Source of the DNA: JBPBQZ01 sp050955105
GTDB taxonomy: Bacteria; Pseudomonadota; Gammaproteobacteria; Burkholderiales; Burkholderiaceae
Length of the DNA stretch: 64,000 bases
Assembly (NCBI GenBank): GCA_050955105.1
Contig: JBPBQZ010000033.1
Location: 1 to 64,000, forward strand
Direction of reading: 5' to 3'
Shown: positions 1 to 7,844 of the stretch, in pieces
Position numbering within the stretch: position 1 is the stretch's first letter
How the letters are laid out: each line of letters begins with the position of its first letter
Notes under the pieces: model-generated
The model's input: the letters and a program-made list of their open reading frames with translations, nothing else
Told to the model about the DNA's origin: nothing
Databases searched by the model: none
Translations under genes and position numbers: made by a program

Positions 1-1082
1 TCTTCGATGCGCTTGGTGGCATGGGCACTGCCCGCGCCATCGGCCGATCCGCCTTCTTCCTCGGCCGCCATGTCCGCCGAGAATTCCTGATCTCGAAATA
101 CCGTCAGACCTTCCTTCAGGCTCAATTGAAACCAGTCGCGGCAGGTCACGCGGTTACCGGTCCAGTTGTGGAAATACTCGTGGCCGACGACCGCCTCGAT
201 ATTCGAGAAATCGGCATCGGTGGCGGTCTGCGCATCGGCCAATACATATTTGGTATTGAAGATGTTCAGGCCCTTGTTTTCCATCGCGCCCATGTTGAAA
301 TCGCCGACCGCGACGATCATGAAACGGTCGAGGTCGAGTTCCAGACCGAAGCGCGCCTCGTCCCAACGAATCGCGCGAATCAGCGAGTCCATCGCGTGAC
401 GTGTTTTCGGCAGGTCGTGCGGCTCTACCCATACTTGCAATAGCTTGCGCGCGCCCGAGCCGCTGGTGATTTCTTCCTCCAGCGCCACCAGTTTGCCCGC
501 GACCAGCGCGAACAGATAGCAGGGCTTGGCGAAGGGGTCGTGCCAGACGGCGAAGTGCCGCCCGTCGTCGAGCGCGCCTTGCTCGACCAGATTGCCGTTC
601 GACAGCAGCACCGGATAGGCTGCGCGGGCGGCATTCAGCTGCACCGTATAGGTCGCCATGACATCGGGGCGATCGAGAAAGTAGGTGATTTTGCGAAACC
701 CTTCGGCCTCGCATTGCGTAAAGAAGTTGCCGTTCGACACATACAGTCCCATCAACGACGTATTGTCGGCGGGGCGCGATGCCGTGACGATTTCCAGCGT
801 GCAACGCTCCGGCAAGCTTTCAATCACCAAAGCACTATCGGTGCGGCGGAAATTGGTGGTGGGCTTGCCGTCGATCGCCACGCTCAGTAATTCGATTTGC
901 TCGCCCACCAGCGCCAGCGCGCCGGCGGCGCCCCCAGCCTGCGGGTTGCGATGAATTGCCATACGATTCGTCACCACCGTGCGCTCGGGCACGAGGTCGA
1001 AGTTCAGATGCACGGTGTCGATCAGGAACGGCGGCGGCGTATAGTCGGCGCGGTGAATGACTTGCGAACGGGTATCGGTCAT
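1..1082 (-). CDS. pepN: Aminopeptidase N (M1 family), 5' part; runs off the window
   Basis: This is the N-terminal 360 residues of a zinc aminopeptidase that removes N-terminal residues from peptides in the cytosol. Translating the minus strand from the ATG at 1082 (MTDTRSQVIHRADYTPPPFL) gives the substrate-binding GAMEN motif near residue 265 and the zinc-binding HEYFHNWTGNRVTCRDWF block near residue 300, followed by LKEGLTVFRDQEFSADM, all as in E. coli PepN. The rest of the gene lies beyond base 1. After FSADM there is an acidic, Gly/Ala-rich insertion of roughly 15-20 residues before the conserved KRIE, longer than I expect for the family. The gene is transcribed away from the lipoprotein gene that starts at 1293. 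Identification is secure; the C-terminal half cannot be seen. Confidence 0.93.
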   Translation of the reverse strand, partial: MTDTRSQVIHRADYTPPPFLIDTVHLNFDLVPERTVVTNRMAIHRNPQAGGAAGALALVGEQIELLSVAIDGKPTTNFRRTDSALVIESLPERCTLEIVTASRPADNTSLMGLYVSNGNFFTQCEAEGFRKITYFLDRPDVMATYTVQLNAARAAYPVLLSNGNLVEQGALDDGRHFAVWHDPFAKPCYLFALVAGKLVALEEEITSGSGARKLLQVWVEPHDLPKTRHAMDSLIRAIRWDEARFGLELDLDRFMIVAVGDFNMGAMENKGLNIFNTKYVLADAQTATDADFSNIEAVVGHEYFHNWTGNRVTCRDWFQLSLKEGLTVFRDQEFSADMAAEEEGGSADGAGSAHATKRIE

Positions 1083-1292
1083 GGCGGCTTGAAGAAGAGA
1101 GGCTGGGCGCCCGTATAGAGCAGGGCACGAAGCGCAAATGGGTGGCTTAGGCGACGAGGGCGACTCGGGCAGCGTTAACGACTCGGAGAATGAGTCCATT
1201 GTACAAAAGGCGGCGCGCGAAACATTTCGCCTGGGCGAACCTCACTCGACCGGTGCTGTCAATGGATTATCCTCGCCAATAACTGAACAGGA

Positions 1293-2027
1293 ATGATGAT
1301 GAAACGAGCCAGGGGCTGTTTGACCGCCATGTTGGTCGTGCTGGGGCTGGGCTTGCTGGGCGGTTGCGCCGGCTATGTGACGACCGACGTCACGGCGTTC
1401 CAGGATTGGCAAGGTACCGATGCGCAGCGTACCTACGCTTTCGCCGAGAAATCCAGCGCGCCGACGGCTATCGAGGCGCGCACTTACCAGCAATGGGTGG
1501 CGGACGCTTTGTCCAGCTATGGCTTCACCCGCACCGATGCGAGCCACGCGCATTACGTAGTCGATCTCGCCTATCGCTTGCGCGACACTACGGTGATGAT
1601 AGCCCAGCCGGTTTATTACGATAGCTGGCCGTATGGCCGAGGGTGGTTCGGTCCTGGACCGTGGGGCGGCCCCGGACCGCTGTGGGGGCCGACTTTCGTC
1701 GACACACCGTATCCCGGATTCAGGGCCGAATTGCGCTTGCGCTTTTATGACAGTGCCACGCATCGGGAACTGTATGAGGTGACCGCCCAGCACACCGGCA
1801 CGCGCGCCGCGCTGGCGACCATCATGCCCTATCTGGTACGCAGCGCGCTCGCTGACTTCCCGCTACCGAATGGCAGCGTGCGGCGCGTCAGCATCCGCGT
1901 GGATCGCAACGGTTTGCCAACCAACGACATCCGCATTGGCGACGCGCCGAACGTTGCGCCGCTACTGGCGCCGGAGGCGGCGCAGGCGGCGAAAAGCCCA
2001 TCCGAAGCTTCCGCCTCCACGCCGTGA
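1293..2027 (+). CDS. DUF4136-family lipoprotein
   Basis: The 244-residue product begins with a short basic segment, a hydrophobic stretch and a lipobox (LLGGC, Cys near residue 25), so it should be exported and lipid-anchored, probably to the outer membrane. The body looks like the DUF4136 family (TTDVTAFQDW near the start, TYAFAE, RTYQQWVADAL), whose function is unknown. A Gly/Pro/Trp-rich tract around residues 112-130 breaks the domain, and the C-terminus is Ala/Ser/Pro-rich. Three ATG codons in a row (1293, 1296, 1299) leave the exact start open; an AACAGGA sequence lies just upstream. The gene stands alone between divergent pepN and convergent guaD. Confidence 0.82.
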   Translation: MMMKRARGCLTAMLVVLGLGLLGGCAGYVTTDVTAFQDWQGTDAQRTYAFAEKSSAPTAIEARTYQQWVADALSSYGFTRTDASHAHYVVDLAYRLRDTTVMIAQPVYYDSWPYGRGWFGPGPWGGPGPLWGPTFVDTPYPGFRAELRLRFYDSATHRELYEVTAQHTGTRAALATIMPYLVRSALADFPLPNGSVRRVSIRVDRNGLPTNDIRIGDAPNVAPLLAPEAAQAAKSPSEASASTP

Positions 2028-2044
2028 ACACTCGAGTGGCTGGA

Positions 2045-2082
2045 AGCGGCCGCGTGCGCTGCATCTTGCGTGCGCGGCCGCT
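2045..2082. terminator. Possible bidirectional terminator between the lipoprotein gene and guaD
   Basis: A perfect 10-bp inverted repeat (AGCGGCCGCG at 2045-2054 and CGCGGCCGCT at 2073-2082) with an 18-nt loop lies 17 bp past the lipoprotein stop codon and downstream of the converging guaD. It has no clear T-run on either side, so factor-independent termination is only a guess. Confidence 0.4.
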
Positions 2083-2153
2083 GCTCGGTTTCGCGGCCAG
2101 CGATAGCGGGCGGGTGGTCGGCCACAGCTATATCGTTTGAGTCCGTCGTTCGG

Positions 2154-3479
2154 TCAGTCGTCTCGACTGTGCACACGCTGGCCCATCGACCAGGTTTCAT
2201 AAACCGCACGGTCGTCGCCGAGCGTGGCGAAGGCGAACAGCAATTCTTCCAGCGATTCGACACGGCTGGTGCGACGCGCCAGCAGCGGGGTCGCACGCGG
2301 ATCGAGCACGATGAAATCGGCCTCGGCGCCCGGTGCGAAGTGGCCGATCGATTGGCCCAGCCCCAGCGCACTGGCGGTGCCGGCGCTGGCCAGATAGAAC
2401 ATGCGCAGCGCGCTCAGATAGCTGTCGTTCATGCGCGCCACCTTGTGTGCCTCGTTCATCGTTTGCAGCATCGATAACGAGGTGCCGGCACCCACGTCGG
2501 TTGCCAGCCCAACCTGCAGCGACGCCATGTCGGCGGCACGCCAATCGAATTGCCCACTGCCGAGAAACAGGTTCGAGGTGGGGCAGTGCGCCACCAAGCT
2601 GGAGCTTGCGGCCATCCGCTCCCGATCGGTATCGTCGATCCACAGACAGTGACCATAGACGGCACGCGGCCTTAGCAAGCCGTAGTGCTCGTACACATCC
2701 AGATAACTGCGGCGTTCCGGAAACAGTTCGCTTACCCAGTCGACTTCGCCACGGCTTTCCGCCAGATGGCTTTGCACGAAAACATCGGGATACTGCGCCG
2801 CCAGCGCGCCGCAGGCTTCGAGCTGCGCGTGCGTGGAGGTGGGCGCGAAGCGTGGCGTGAGCGCATAGTGCTGCCGCCCGCGTCCATGCCAGCGCTGGAT
2901 CAGGGCTTCGCTTTCTTCGAAGGCGCGCAGCGAGGTGTCGCGCAGCAGCTCCGGCGCGTGCCGGTCCATCATCACCTTGCCAGCCACCATTCGCAGGTTG
3001 CGCGCATGGCTGGCTTGAAAGAACGCTTCGGCCGACTGCGGGTGCACGGTGCAATAGACTAATGCCGTGGTGGTGCCATGAGCCAGCAGTTGGTCGACGA
3101 AAAATGTCGCCACTTCAGCCGCATGGGCGGGGTCGGCGAAGCGTTGTTCAGTGGGATAGGTGTAGTCGTCAAGCCAAGGCAGCAGGCCGGGCGCGGGCGA
3201 GGCGATCATATCGATCTGCGGCATATGCACGTGCGCGTCGATAAAGCCGGGGGTGATCAGCTTGTCGCCGTACTCGCGAATCGGCAGGTCGGCCGGCAGC
3301 ATGCCGCGCAAGGTGTCGTAGTCGCCGGCGACGGCGACATGACCATCGCGTAGATAAAGCAGGCCGTCGCTGTGGTAGCGCGCGGCGTTGGGTTCATAGG
3401 TGGGGTCGCCGACAAAATGCAGCAGCCGGCCGCGCAAGGCGATATCCGGGTCGCCAGCGGGGGAGCGGGGCGTGGTCAT
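2154..3479 (-). CDS. guaD: Guanine deaminase
   Basis: This 441-residue amidohydrolase-superfamily enzyme hydrolyses guanine to xanthine and ammonia. The metal-binding PGFIDAHVHMPQ motif has His at residues 83 and 85; SHLAESRGEV, HCLWIDD and LATDVGAGTS supply the later metal and active-site residues expected of bacterial GuaD. Length is typical. It is the last gene of a minus-strand purine set that reads xdhC, adenine-deaminase-type gene, guaD, with only 54 bp separating it from the preceding stop. Its product xanthine is the substrate of xanthine dehydrogenase, whose accessory protein XdhC is encoded in the same set. Confidence 0.95.
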   Translation of the reverse strand: MTTPRSPAGDPDIALRGRLLHFVGDPTYEPNAARYHSDGLLYLRDGHVAVAGDYDTLRGMLPADLPIREYGDKLITPGFIDAHVHMPQIDMIASPAPGLLPWLDDYTYPTEQRFADPAHAAEVATFFVDQLLAHGTTTALVYCTVHPQSAEAFFQASHARNLRMVAGKVMMDRHAPELLRDTSLRAFEESEALIQRWHGRGRQHYALTPRFAPTSTHAQLEACGALAAQYPDVFVQSHLAESRGEVDWVSELFPERRSYLDVYEHYGLLRPRAVYGHCLWIDDTDRERMAASSSLVAHCPTSNLFLGSGQFDWRAADMASLQVGLATDVGAGTSLSMLQTMNEAHKVARMNDSYLSALRMFYLASAGTASALGLGQSIGHFAPGAEADFIVLDPRATPLLARRTSRVESLEELLFAFATLGDDRAVYETWSMGQRVHSRDD

Positions 3480-3533
3480 GCAACGATTCCATTGGGGAAA
3501 AACTTAACGCTTGCCGCCTGCGCGGTGCTTGGC

Positions 3534-4559
3534 TCAGGCGTTCCAGTAGGCGTCCAGCTGCGCGAGCCGTGCGTCGCGCGCGGCGGGCGGCAGGAACGAC
3601 GCGTTAAAGCCATTGCGCACGATTGTATGTAAGGCGGCGTCGTCGAGTGTCAATGCTTCGGCGATGGCCAGATAGTTGGCATTGATATAGCCGCCGAAGT
3701 AAGCCGGGTCATCTGAATTCACCGTCACCGGCACGCCGGCGTTCAACAATTGCCCCAGCGTGTGGGCGCGCAGATCGTCGAACACGCATAGCTTCAGGTT
3801 CGACAGTGGACAAACCGTCAGCGCAATCTGCTCGCGCGCCAGGCGTGCCACCAATTGCGGATCTTCGATGCTGCGCACGCCGTGATCGATGCGTTCGACG
3901 TGCAGCAGATCGAGCGCTTCGCTGACGTAGGCGGCGGGTCCTTCTTCACCCGCATGCGCGACAGCGCGCAGCCCTGCGGCGCGGGCCTTGGCGAACACCC
4001 GCTCGAACTTCGACGGCGGATGGCCGCGTTCGGACGAATCGAGCCCCACGCCGACCAGTCGTTCAGCGTATTTCGGCAGCAAAGGCAATGCCGCGTCGAG
4101 CGTTTCCAATGCCGCCGACTCGGGCAGATGGCGCAGAAAACAAAGAATCAGCCGGCTGGTGAAGCCAGCGTCGCGCTCGGCATCGGCCAAGGCGCCGTCG
4201 ATACCCTCCAGCATGGTCTGCAGCGATACGCCGCGCTCGGTGTGGGTTTGCGGGTCGAAGAATATTTCCGCATGCACGACGTGGTCTTGGCGCGCCCGCG
4301 CGATATAGGCGGCGGTCATATCGTAGAAGTCTTGCGCGGTTTGCAGCACGCCGGCGCCCGCATAGTAGACATCGAGGAACGACTGCAGGTTGCTGAAGGC
4401 GTAGGCGTCCCGCAGCGCTTCGACCGACGGGTAGGGTAGCGTGATGCGATTGCGGGCCGCCAGCGCGAAGATCAGCTCAGGTTCAAGCGAGCCTTCGATG
4501 TGGATGTGCAGCTCGGCCTTCGGCGCGGCCTGGATCTTTTGGGCGAGAGACGGGTTCAT
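3534..4559 (-). CDS. add: Adenine deaminase (adenosine deaminase-like family)
   Basis: A 341-residue metal-dependent deaminase. The start MNPSLAQKIQ at 4559 is chosen because its ATG overlaps the xdhC stop by 4 bp (ATGA); the reading frame is open further upstream but that extension is out of phase with any conserved sequence. Metal ligands are H18 and H20 in AELHIHIEGSLEPE, then HAGEEG near residue 195 and NSDDPAYFGG near 275. Family members with HIHIEGSLEPE and NSDDPAYFGG resemble the Pseudomonas enzymes shown to deaminate adenine rather than adenosine, although the gene is usually labelled add. The role is purine salvage or catabolism in the cytosol. Substrate choice is inferred from motifs only. 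Confidence 0.88.
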   Translation of the reverse strand: MNPSLAQKIQAAPKAELHIHIEGSLEPELIFALAARNRITLPYPSVEALRDAYAFSNLQSFLDVYYAGAGVLQTAQDFYDMTAAYIARARQDHVVHAEIFFDPQTHTERGVSLQTMLEGIDGALADAERDAGFTSRLILCFLRHLPESAALETLDAALPLLPKYAERLVGVGLDSSERGHPPSKFERVFAKARAAGLRAVAHAGEEGPAAYVSEALDLLHVERIDHGVRSIEDPQLVARLAREQIALTVCPLSNLKLCVFDDLRAHTLGQLLNAGVPVTVNSDDPAYFGGYINANYLAIAEALTLDDAALHTIVRNGFNASFLPPAARDARLAQLDAYWNA

Positions 4560-5554
4560 GAGGCGTGCGGAAAATGATGGGGATGATCGCGCACCGACAA
4601 CAATTGCGCGGCGACTGACACGGCGATCGACTGCGGCGCTTTGTCGCGGATGCTGTCGATGCCGATCGGACAGTGGATACGTGCAATTTGAATCGGATCG
4701 ATGCCGCGCGCCGCTAGCCGGTGTTCGAGCCCGGCGCGTTTGGTCCGCGAGCCGATCACGCCCAGGTAGGCGTAGTCGGCACGCAGAACGATGCGTTCGA
4801 CCAGGTCGTTGTCCAGAATATGGCTGGACGTGGCGACCACGAAATAGGCGCCCGGCGGTGCCGCCGCGACCTGTGTCAATGGATCGTCGGCCAGCACCGC
4901 CTTGACGTTCTCCGGCAACTGTCGCGGAAACTGCGCCTTGCGCGGATCGATCCAACTGACGCGACAGTCGAGGGTGGCCAATACCTGCACCAGCGCATTG
5001 CCGACATGGCCCGCGCCGAACAGCATGATGTGGAAATCGATCGGCGCGATGGTTTCGGTGAGTAAGGGTCCCGTGCCGTCGGTAGTCCCCGCGGTATCCC
5101 ATAACAGGCAGTCGGCGGCCGCGACGCCGGTTTCGGTGTCGGAGAGCATCACCGGGTCGGCACTTCCCAGGTCGACGCTGCGCAGGCTGGCCTGCGCCTG
5201 GCCCAGCCGTTTCAGTAGCGACGAGACCCAGCCGAGATCGGCGATCGACAGTCGCTCGAAGGCTAACGACACCACGCTGGCGCCAAGCGCGCCGTCTTCG
5301 GGTTCGGGTGTCAGGCGCTGCAGTCGCCGTGGCGTGCGCGCACCTTCGCGCAATAGCTGGCGGGCGATCTCGATGGCGCGCAGTTCGAGGTAACCGCCGC
5401 CCACCGTGTGCCGCGTGGCGTCGCGCGTCACGATCATGCGCGCGCCGCTTTCGCGCGGCGCGGGGCCTTCCACGTGGGCGACCGTGACCAGCACCGCCGG
5501 ATCGCCGCGCGCGAGCAAATGCTGCAGATCAACCAGCCAGCGCTGCGCGTCCAT
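4556..5554 (-). CDS. xdhC: Xanthine dehydrogenase accessory protein XdhC
   Basis: XdhC binds molybdenum cofactor, promotes its sulfuration and hands it to xanthine dehydrogenase. The 332-residue protein has the N-terminal XdhC/CoxI domain (ESGARMIV, TVGGGYLELRAIEIA) and the C-terminal Rossmann-like domain (IMLFGAGHVGNALVQVLATL around residue 180, YLGVIGSRTKR near 265). It overlaps the downstream deaminase gene by 4 bp and starts only about 33 bp past dsbB. The structural genes xdhA and xdhB, which normally stand immediately upstream in this family of bacteria, are not here, so the target enzyme must be encoded elsewhere. Confidence 0.92.
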   Translation of the reverse strand: MDAQRWLVDLQHLLARGDPAVLVTVAHVEGPAPRESGARMIVTRDATRHTVGGGYLELRAIEIARQLLREGARTPRRLQRLTPEPEDGALGASVVSLAFERLSIADLGWVSSLLKRLGQAQASLRSVDLGSADPVMLSDTETGVAAADCLLWDTAGTTDGTGPLLTETIAPIDFHIMLFGAGHVGNALVQVLATLDCRVSWIDPRKAQFPRQLPENVKAVLADDPLTQVAAAPPGAYFVVATSSHILDNDLVERIVLRADYAYLGVIGSRTKRAGLEHRLAARGIDPIQIARIHCPIGIDSIRDKAPQSIAVSVAAQLLSVRDHPHHFPHAS

Positions 5555-5587
5555 TCGCCAGTTCTCCAGACAATCGGCCAGCTCAGC

Positions 5588-6103
5588 TCAGCCCAGGCGG
5601 CGGAACAGGCTCACGCCTACCAGTACCACGATCAATAAAAATCCGATCAACGACCACGCAGGCAGCGACAAGCCCAATAGCGGCGGATAGGGCGTTTCAC
5701 ACAATCCGGCCACCTTGAAAACGCCGGGCAGGATTTTTGCGGGCGGCAGGCCATCGACGATGGGTTGCAATACATCGAAGCCGCAACTGAACATCGGGCG
5801 GCTGAGTACGTAGAGGTGCCGGCCCGCGGCGATGGCGCCGCCGATGCCGGCGAGCACCACCAGGCCCTTGGCTAGGCCTAGCGGACCGCGCCGCCGTGTG
5901 ACGGCGCCGGCCAGCGCGAAGATGGCGGCGAGGATGTAGCCATAGCGTTGCAGGATGCACAACGGGCAGGGGTCTTCGCCGCGGAAGTACTGCAGGTATA
6001 AGGCGCCGGCGACCAGCGCAAGACTGAGAATGGCGAGTAACACGAGCAGCGCGCGATCGCGCCGCATGCCCGTTTCAATATCTAGGGTTTGGTGAATCGG
6101 CAT
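5588..6103 (-). CDS. dsbB: Disulfide bond formation protein B
   Basis: An inner-membrane quinone reductase that reoxidises DsbA. The 171-residue product has four hydrophobic segments, the first periplasmic pair CPLC (C46, C49) and the second pair C107 and C135 (SCGFD ... AGLC), which are the redox cysteines of DsbB. The initiation codon is uncertain: the ATG at 6103 gives a short polar leader (MPIHQTLDIETG), and another ATG at 6067 (MRRDRALLVLL) starts nearer the first helix; neither has a strong ribosome-binding site. It precedes the purine genes on the same strand but is functionally unrelated. Confidence 0.92.
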   Translation of the reverse strand: MPIHQTLDIETGMRRDRALLVLLAILSLALVAGALYLQYFRGEDPCPLCILQRYGYILAAIFALAGAVTRRRGPLGLAKGLVVLAGIGGAIAAGRHLYVLSRPMFSCGFDVLQPIVDGLPPAKILPGVFKVAGLCETPYPPLLGLSLPAWSLIGFLLIVVLVGVSLFRRLG

Positions 6104-6181
6104 GTTCCGGTCCGGACGTTGGCTGGCAGGGCGGCTCCATTGTAGGGCCTATGAGGTTTTGCTAGGTGCGCTCGACCCGCA

Positions 6182-7606
6182 TCAGAACGACGCGGCGAGC
6201 GCCTGTTCGGCCGACAGCGCCACTGCCAGCAGCGCGTCGTCGCGTCCGCCCGCGCTGCTCAGCGTCAGCCCGCACGGCGCCTCGTCCGGATGATGGCAAG
6301 GCAGCGATATCGCACAGCCGTCGATGAAATTGACCCAGGACGAGTTGCGTACCAGTCGTCCGTGGGTGCGTGCCAGACGCGCTTCGTCGGCCAGTTCGGC
6401 GATGCGCGGCGGCACCATCGGCACGGTCACGAACGCCAGCGCGTCGAATTGTGCCAAGGTGGCGCCTGCCGCCGCGATGGTCTCCTGCCGCTTGGCCAGC
6501 AGCTCGATGTAGTCGGCGGCGCTCGCATCGCGGCCCTGAAGGATTCGTTTGAGCACCTGTGGATCGTAGGTGCGGCCGTGCTCGGCGATCAACTGTCGAT
6601 GCCATGCATAGGCCTCCATCGGCACGAAGCCGACGCGGTTGATCGACGACAACGCGTCGAGCGCGGGGATGCGCACCTCCTCGAGCGTAGCGCCGGCGGC
6701 CTCCAGCGCGCGCAGTGCATGATCGAAAGCGGCCGCGATCGGCGCGTCGAGATCATCACTGACGTAATTGGCGAGAATGCCGATGCGTGTGCCGGCCAGT
6801 GCGCGTGCGCGCGGCACGCTGGGCGGCAAACCCGCGAGGATGCGATCGGCGATAGCGCAACAGGCGACGCTGTGGGCAATCGGCCCGACGCTATCGAGCG
6901 ATGCCGACAAAGGCACCACGCCACGCTGCGAAATGCGCGCCGCGGTAGGTTTGAATCCGGTGAGCGCGCAGAAGGCCGCCGGAATGCGCGTCGACCCGCC
7001 GGTATCGGTGCCCAGTCCCAGTGCCGCCATGCCATGGGCCACCGATGCGGCGGCGCCCGACGACGAGCCGCCCGGAATGCGCGCTTCATCGCTGCGCCAC
7101 GGTGCCACCGGTGTGCCGAAATGTGGATTGACGCCGGTTGCCGAGCAGGCGAATTCGCTCATGTTGGTACGGCCCATCAGCACCGCGCCCGCGTGGCGAA
7201 GTCGGCCCACGGCGTCGGCATCAGAAACGGCGCGCGGCACCCCCGCCAGCGCTACCGACGCGGCCCGGGTGACTTGGCCTGCGATATCGAACAAGTCTTT
7301 GATGGATACCGGCAGACCGGCCAGCGGCGACAACTGCGTACCGGCGCGGCGCAGTGCATCGGCGGCATCGGCCGCGGCGCGTGCGCCCGCGGCATCGACG
7401 TGTGTGAAGACGTGCGCGAGCGCCGGCCGCGTGTCTTCGATGCGCTCGAGCGCGCGTTCGGTGAGAGCGCGACTGCTCAGTATGCCGGCGGCTAATGCCG
7501 CGGCCAGCGTCGCGAGCGGCGGCAAGGCGTCGGGATGGTAACGGGATGCAGGCGGTAGATCTGACATGGTGGACATCAATGAGGATTTCATGGCGTGGCG
7601 GTTCAC
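6182..7606 (-). CDS. Amidase signature family hydrolase
   Basis: A 474-residue amidase-signature enzyme. The Ser-cis-Ser-Lys triad is visible: K103 in SIKDLF, the cis-Ser in GGSSSGAAAS (181-183) and the nucleophile S205 in DTGGSTR. It therefore hydrolyses a carboxamide; the substrate (for example a small amide, urea derivative or peptide amide) cannot be read from the sequence. Full-length family members of this type are 450-500 residues. The listed start at 7606 is a GTG; ATG codons at 7591, 7576 and 7564 are also possible and none has a clear Shine-Dalgarno. It is not a GatA, because no gatB or gatC is nearby. Confidence 0.85.
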   Translation of the reverse strand: MNRHAMKSSLMSTMSDLPPASRYHPDALPPLATLAAALAAGILSSRALTERALERIEDTRPALAHVFTHVDAAGARAAADAADALRRAGTQLSPLAGLPVSIKDLFDIAGQVTRAASVALAGVPRAVSDADAVGRLRHAGAVLMGRTNMSEFACSATGVNPHFGTPVAPWRSDEARIPGGSSSGAAASVAHGMAALGLGTDTGGSTRIPAAFCALTGFKPTAARISQRGVVPLSASLDSVGPIAHSVACCAIADRILAGLPPSVPRARALAGTRIGILANYVSDDLDAPIAAAFDHALRALEAAGATLEEVRIPALDALSSINRVGFVPMEAYAWHRQLIAEHGRTYDPQVLKRILQGRDASAADYIELLAKRQETIAAAGATLAQFDALAFVTVPMVPPRIAELADEARLARTHGRLVRNSSWVNFIDGCAISLPCHHPDEAPCGLTLSSAGGRDDALLAVALSAEQALAASF

Positions 7607-7844
7607 TGGCGTTGGGAAGATCCCGTAGCACTGCGCAGCGATTCTAAGCGCAGTCGATCGGGTGGTCCATGACTAACACCAAGCTTTAGCCATTTGGCAT
7701 AGATCGTCGCACGCGCACCATGTGGTCTAATGCAATCGTTCTTTCAAGCCCGCTTTGGTGCTTTGCCGACGCTGCGCTTGCGCGATGTGTGGCATGCGAT
7801 GACAGGCCGGCAGAGTCGGCAGAGATAAGGAGGGTTGAGCAGCC

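Noticed and set aside
4560..5102. N-terminal extension of the adenine deaminase gene
   Set aside because: It overlaps xdhC in another frame and lacks domain sequence; the deaminase family begins near MNPSLAQ.
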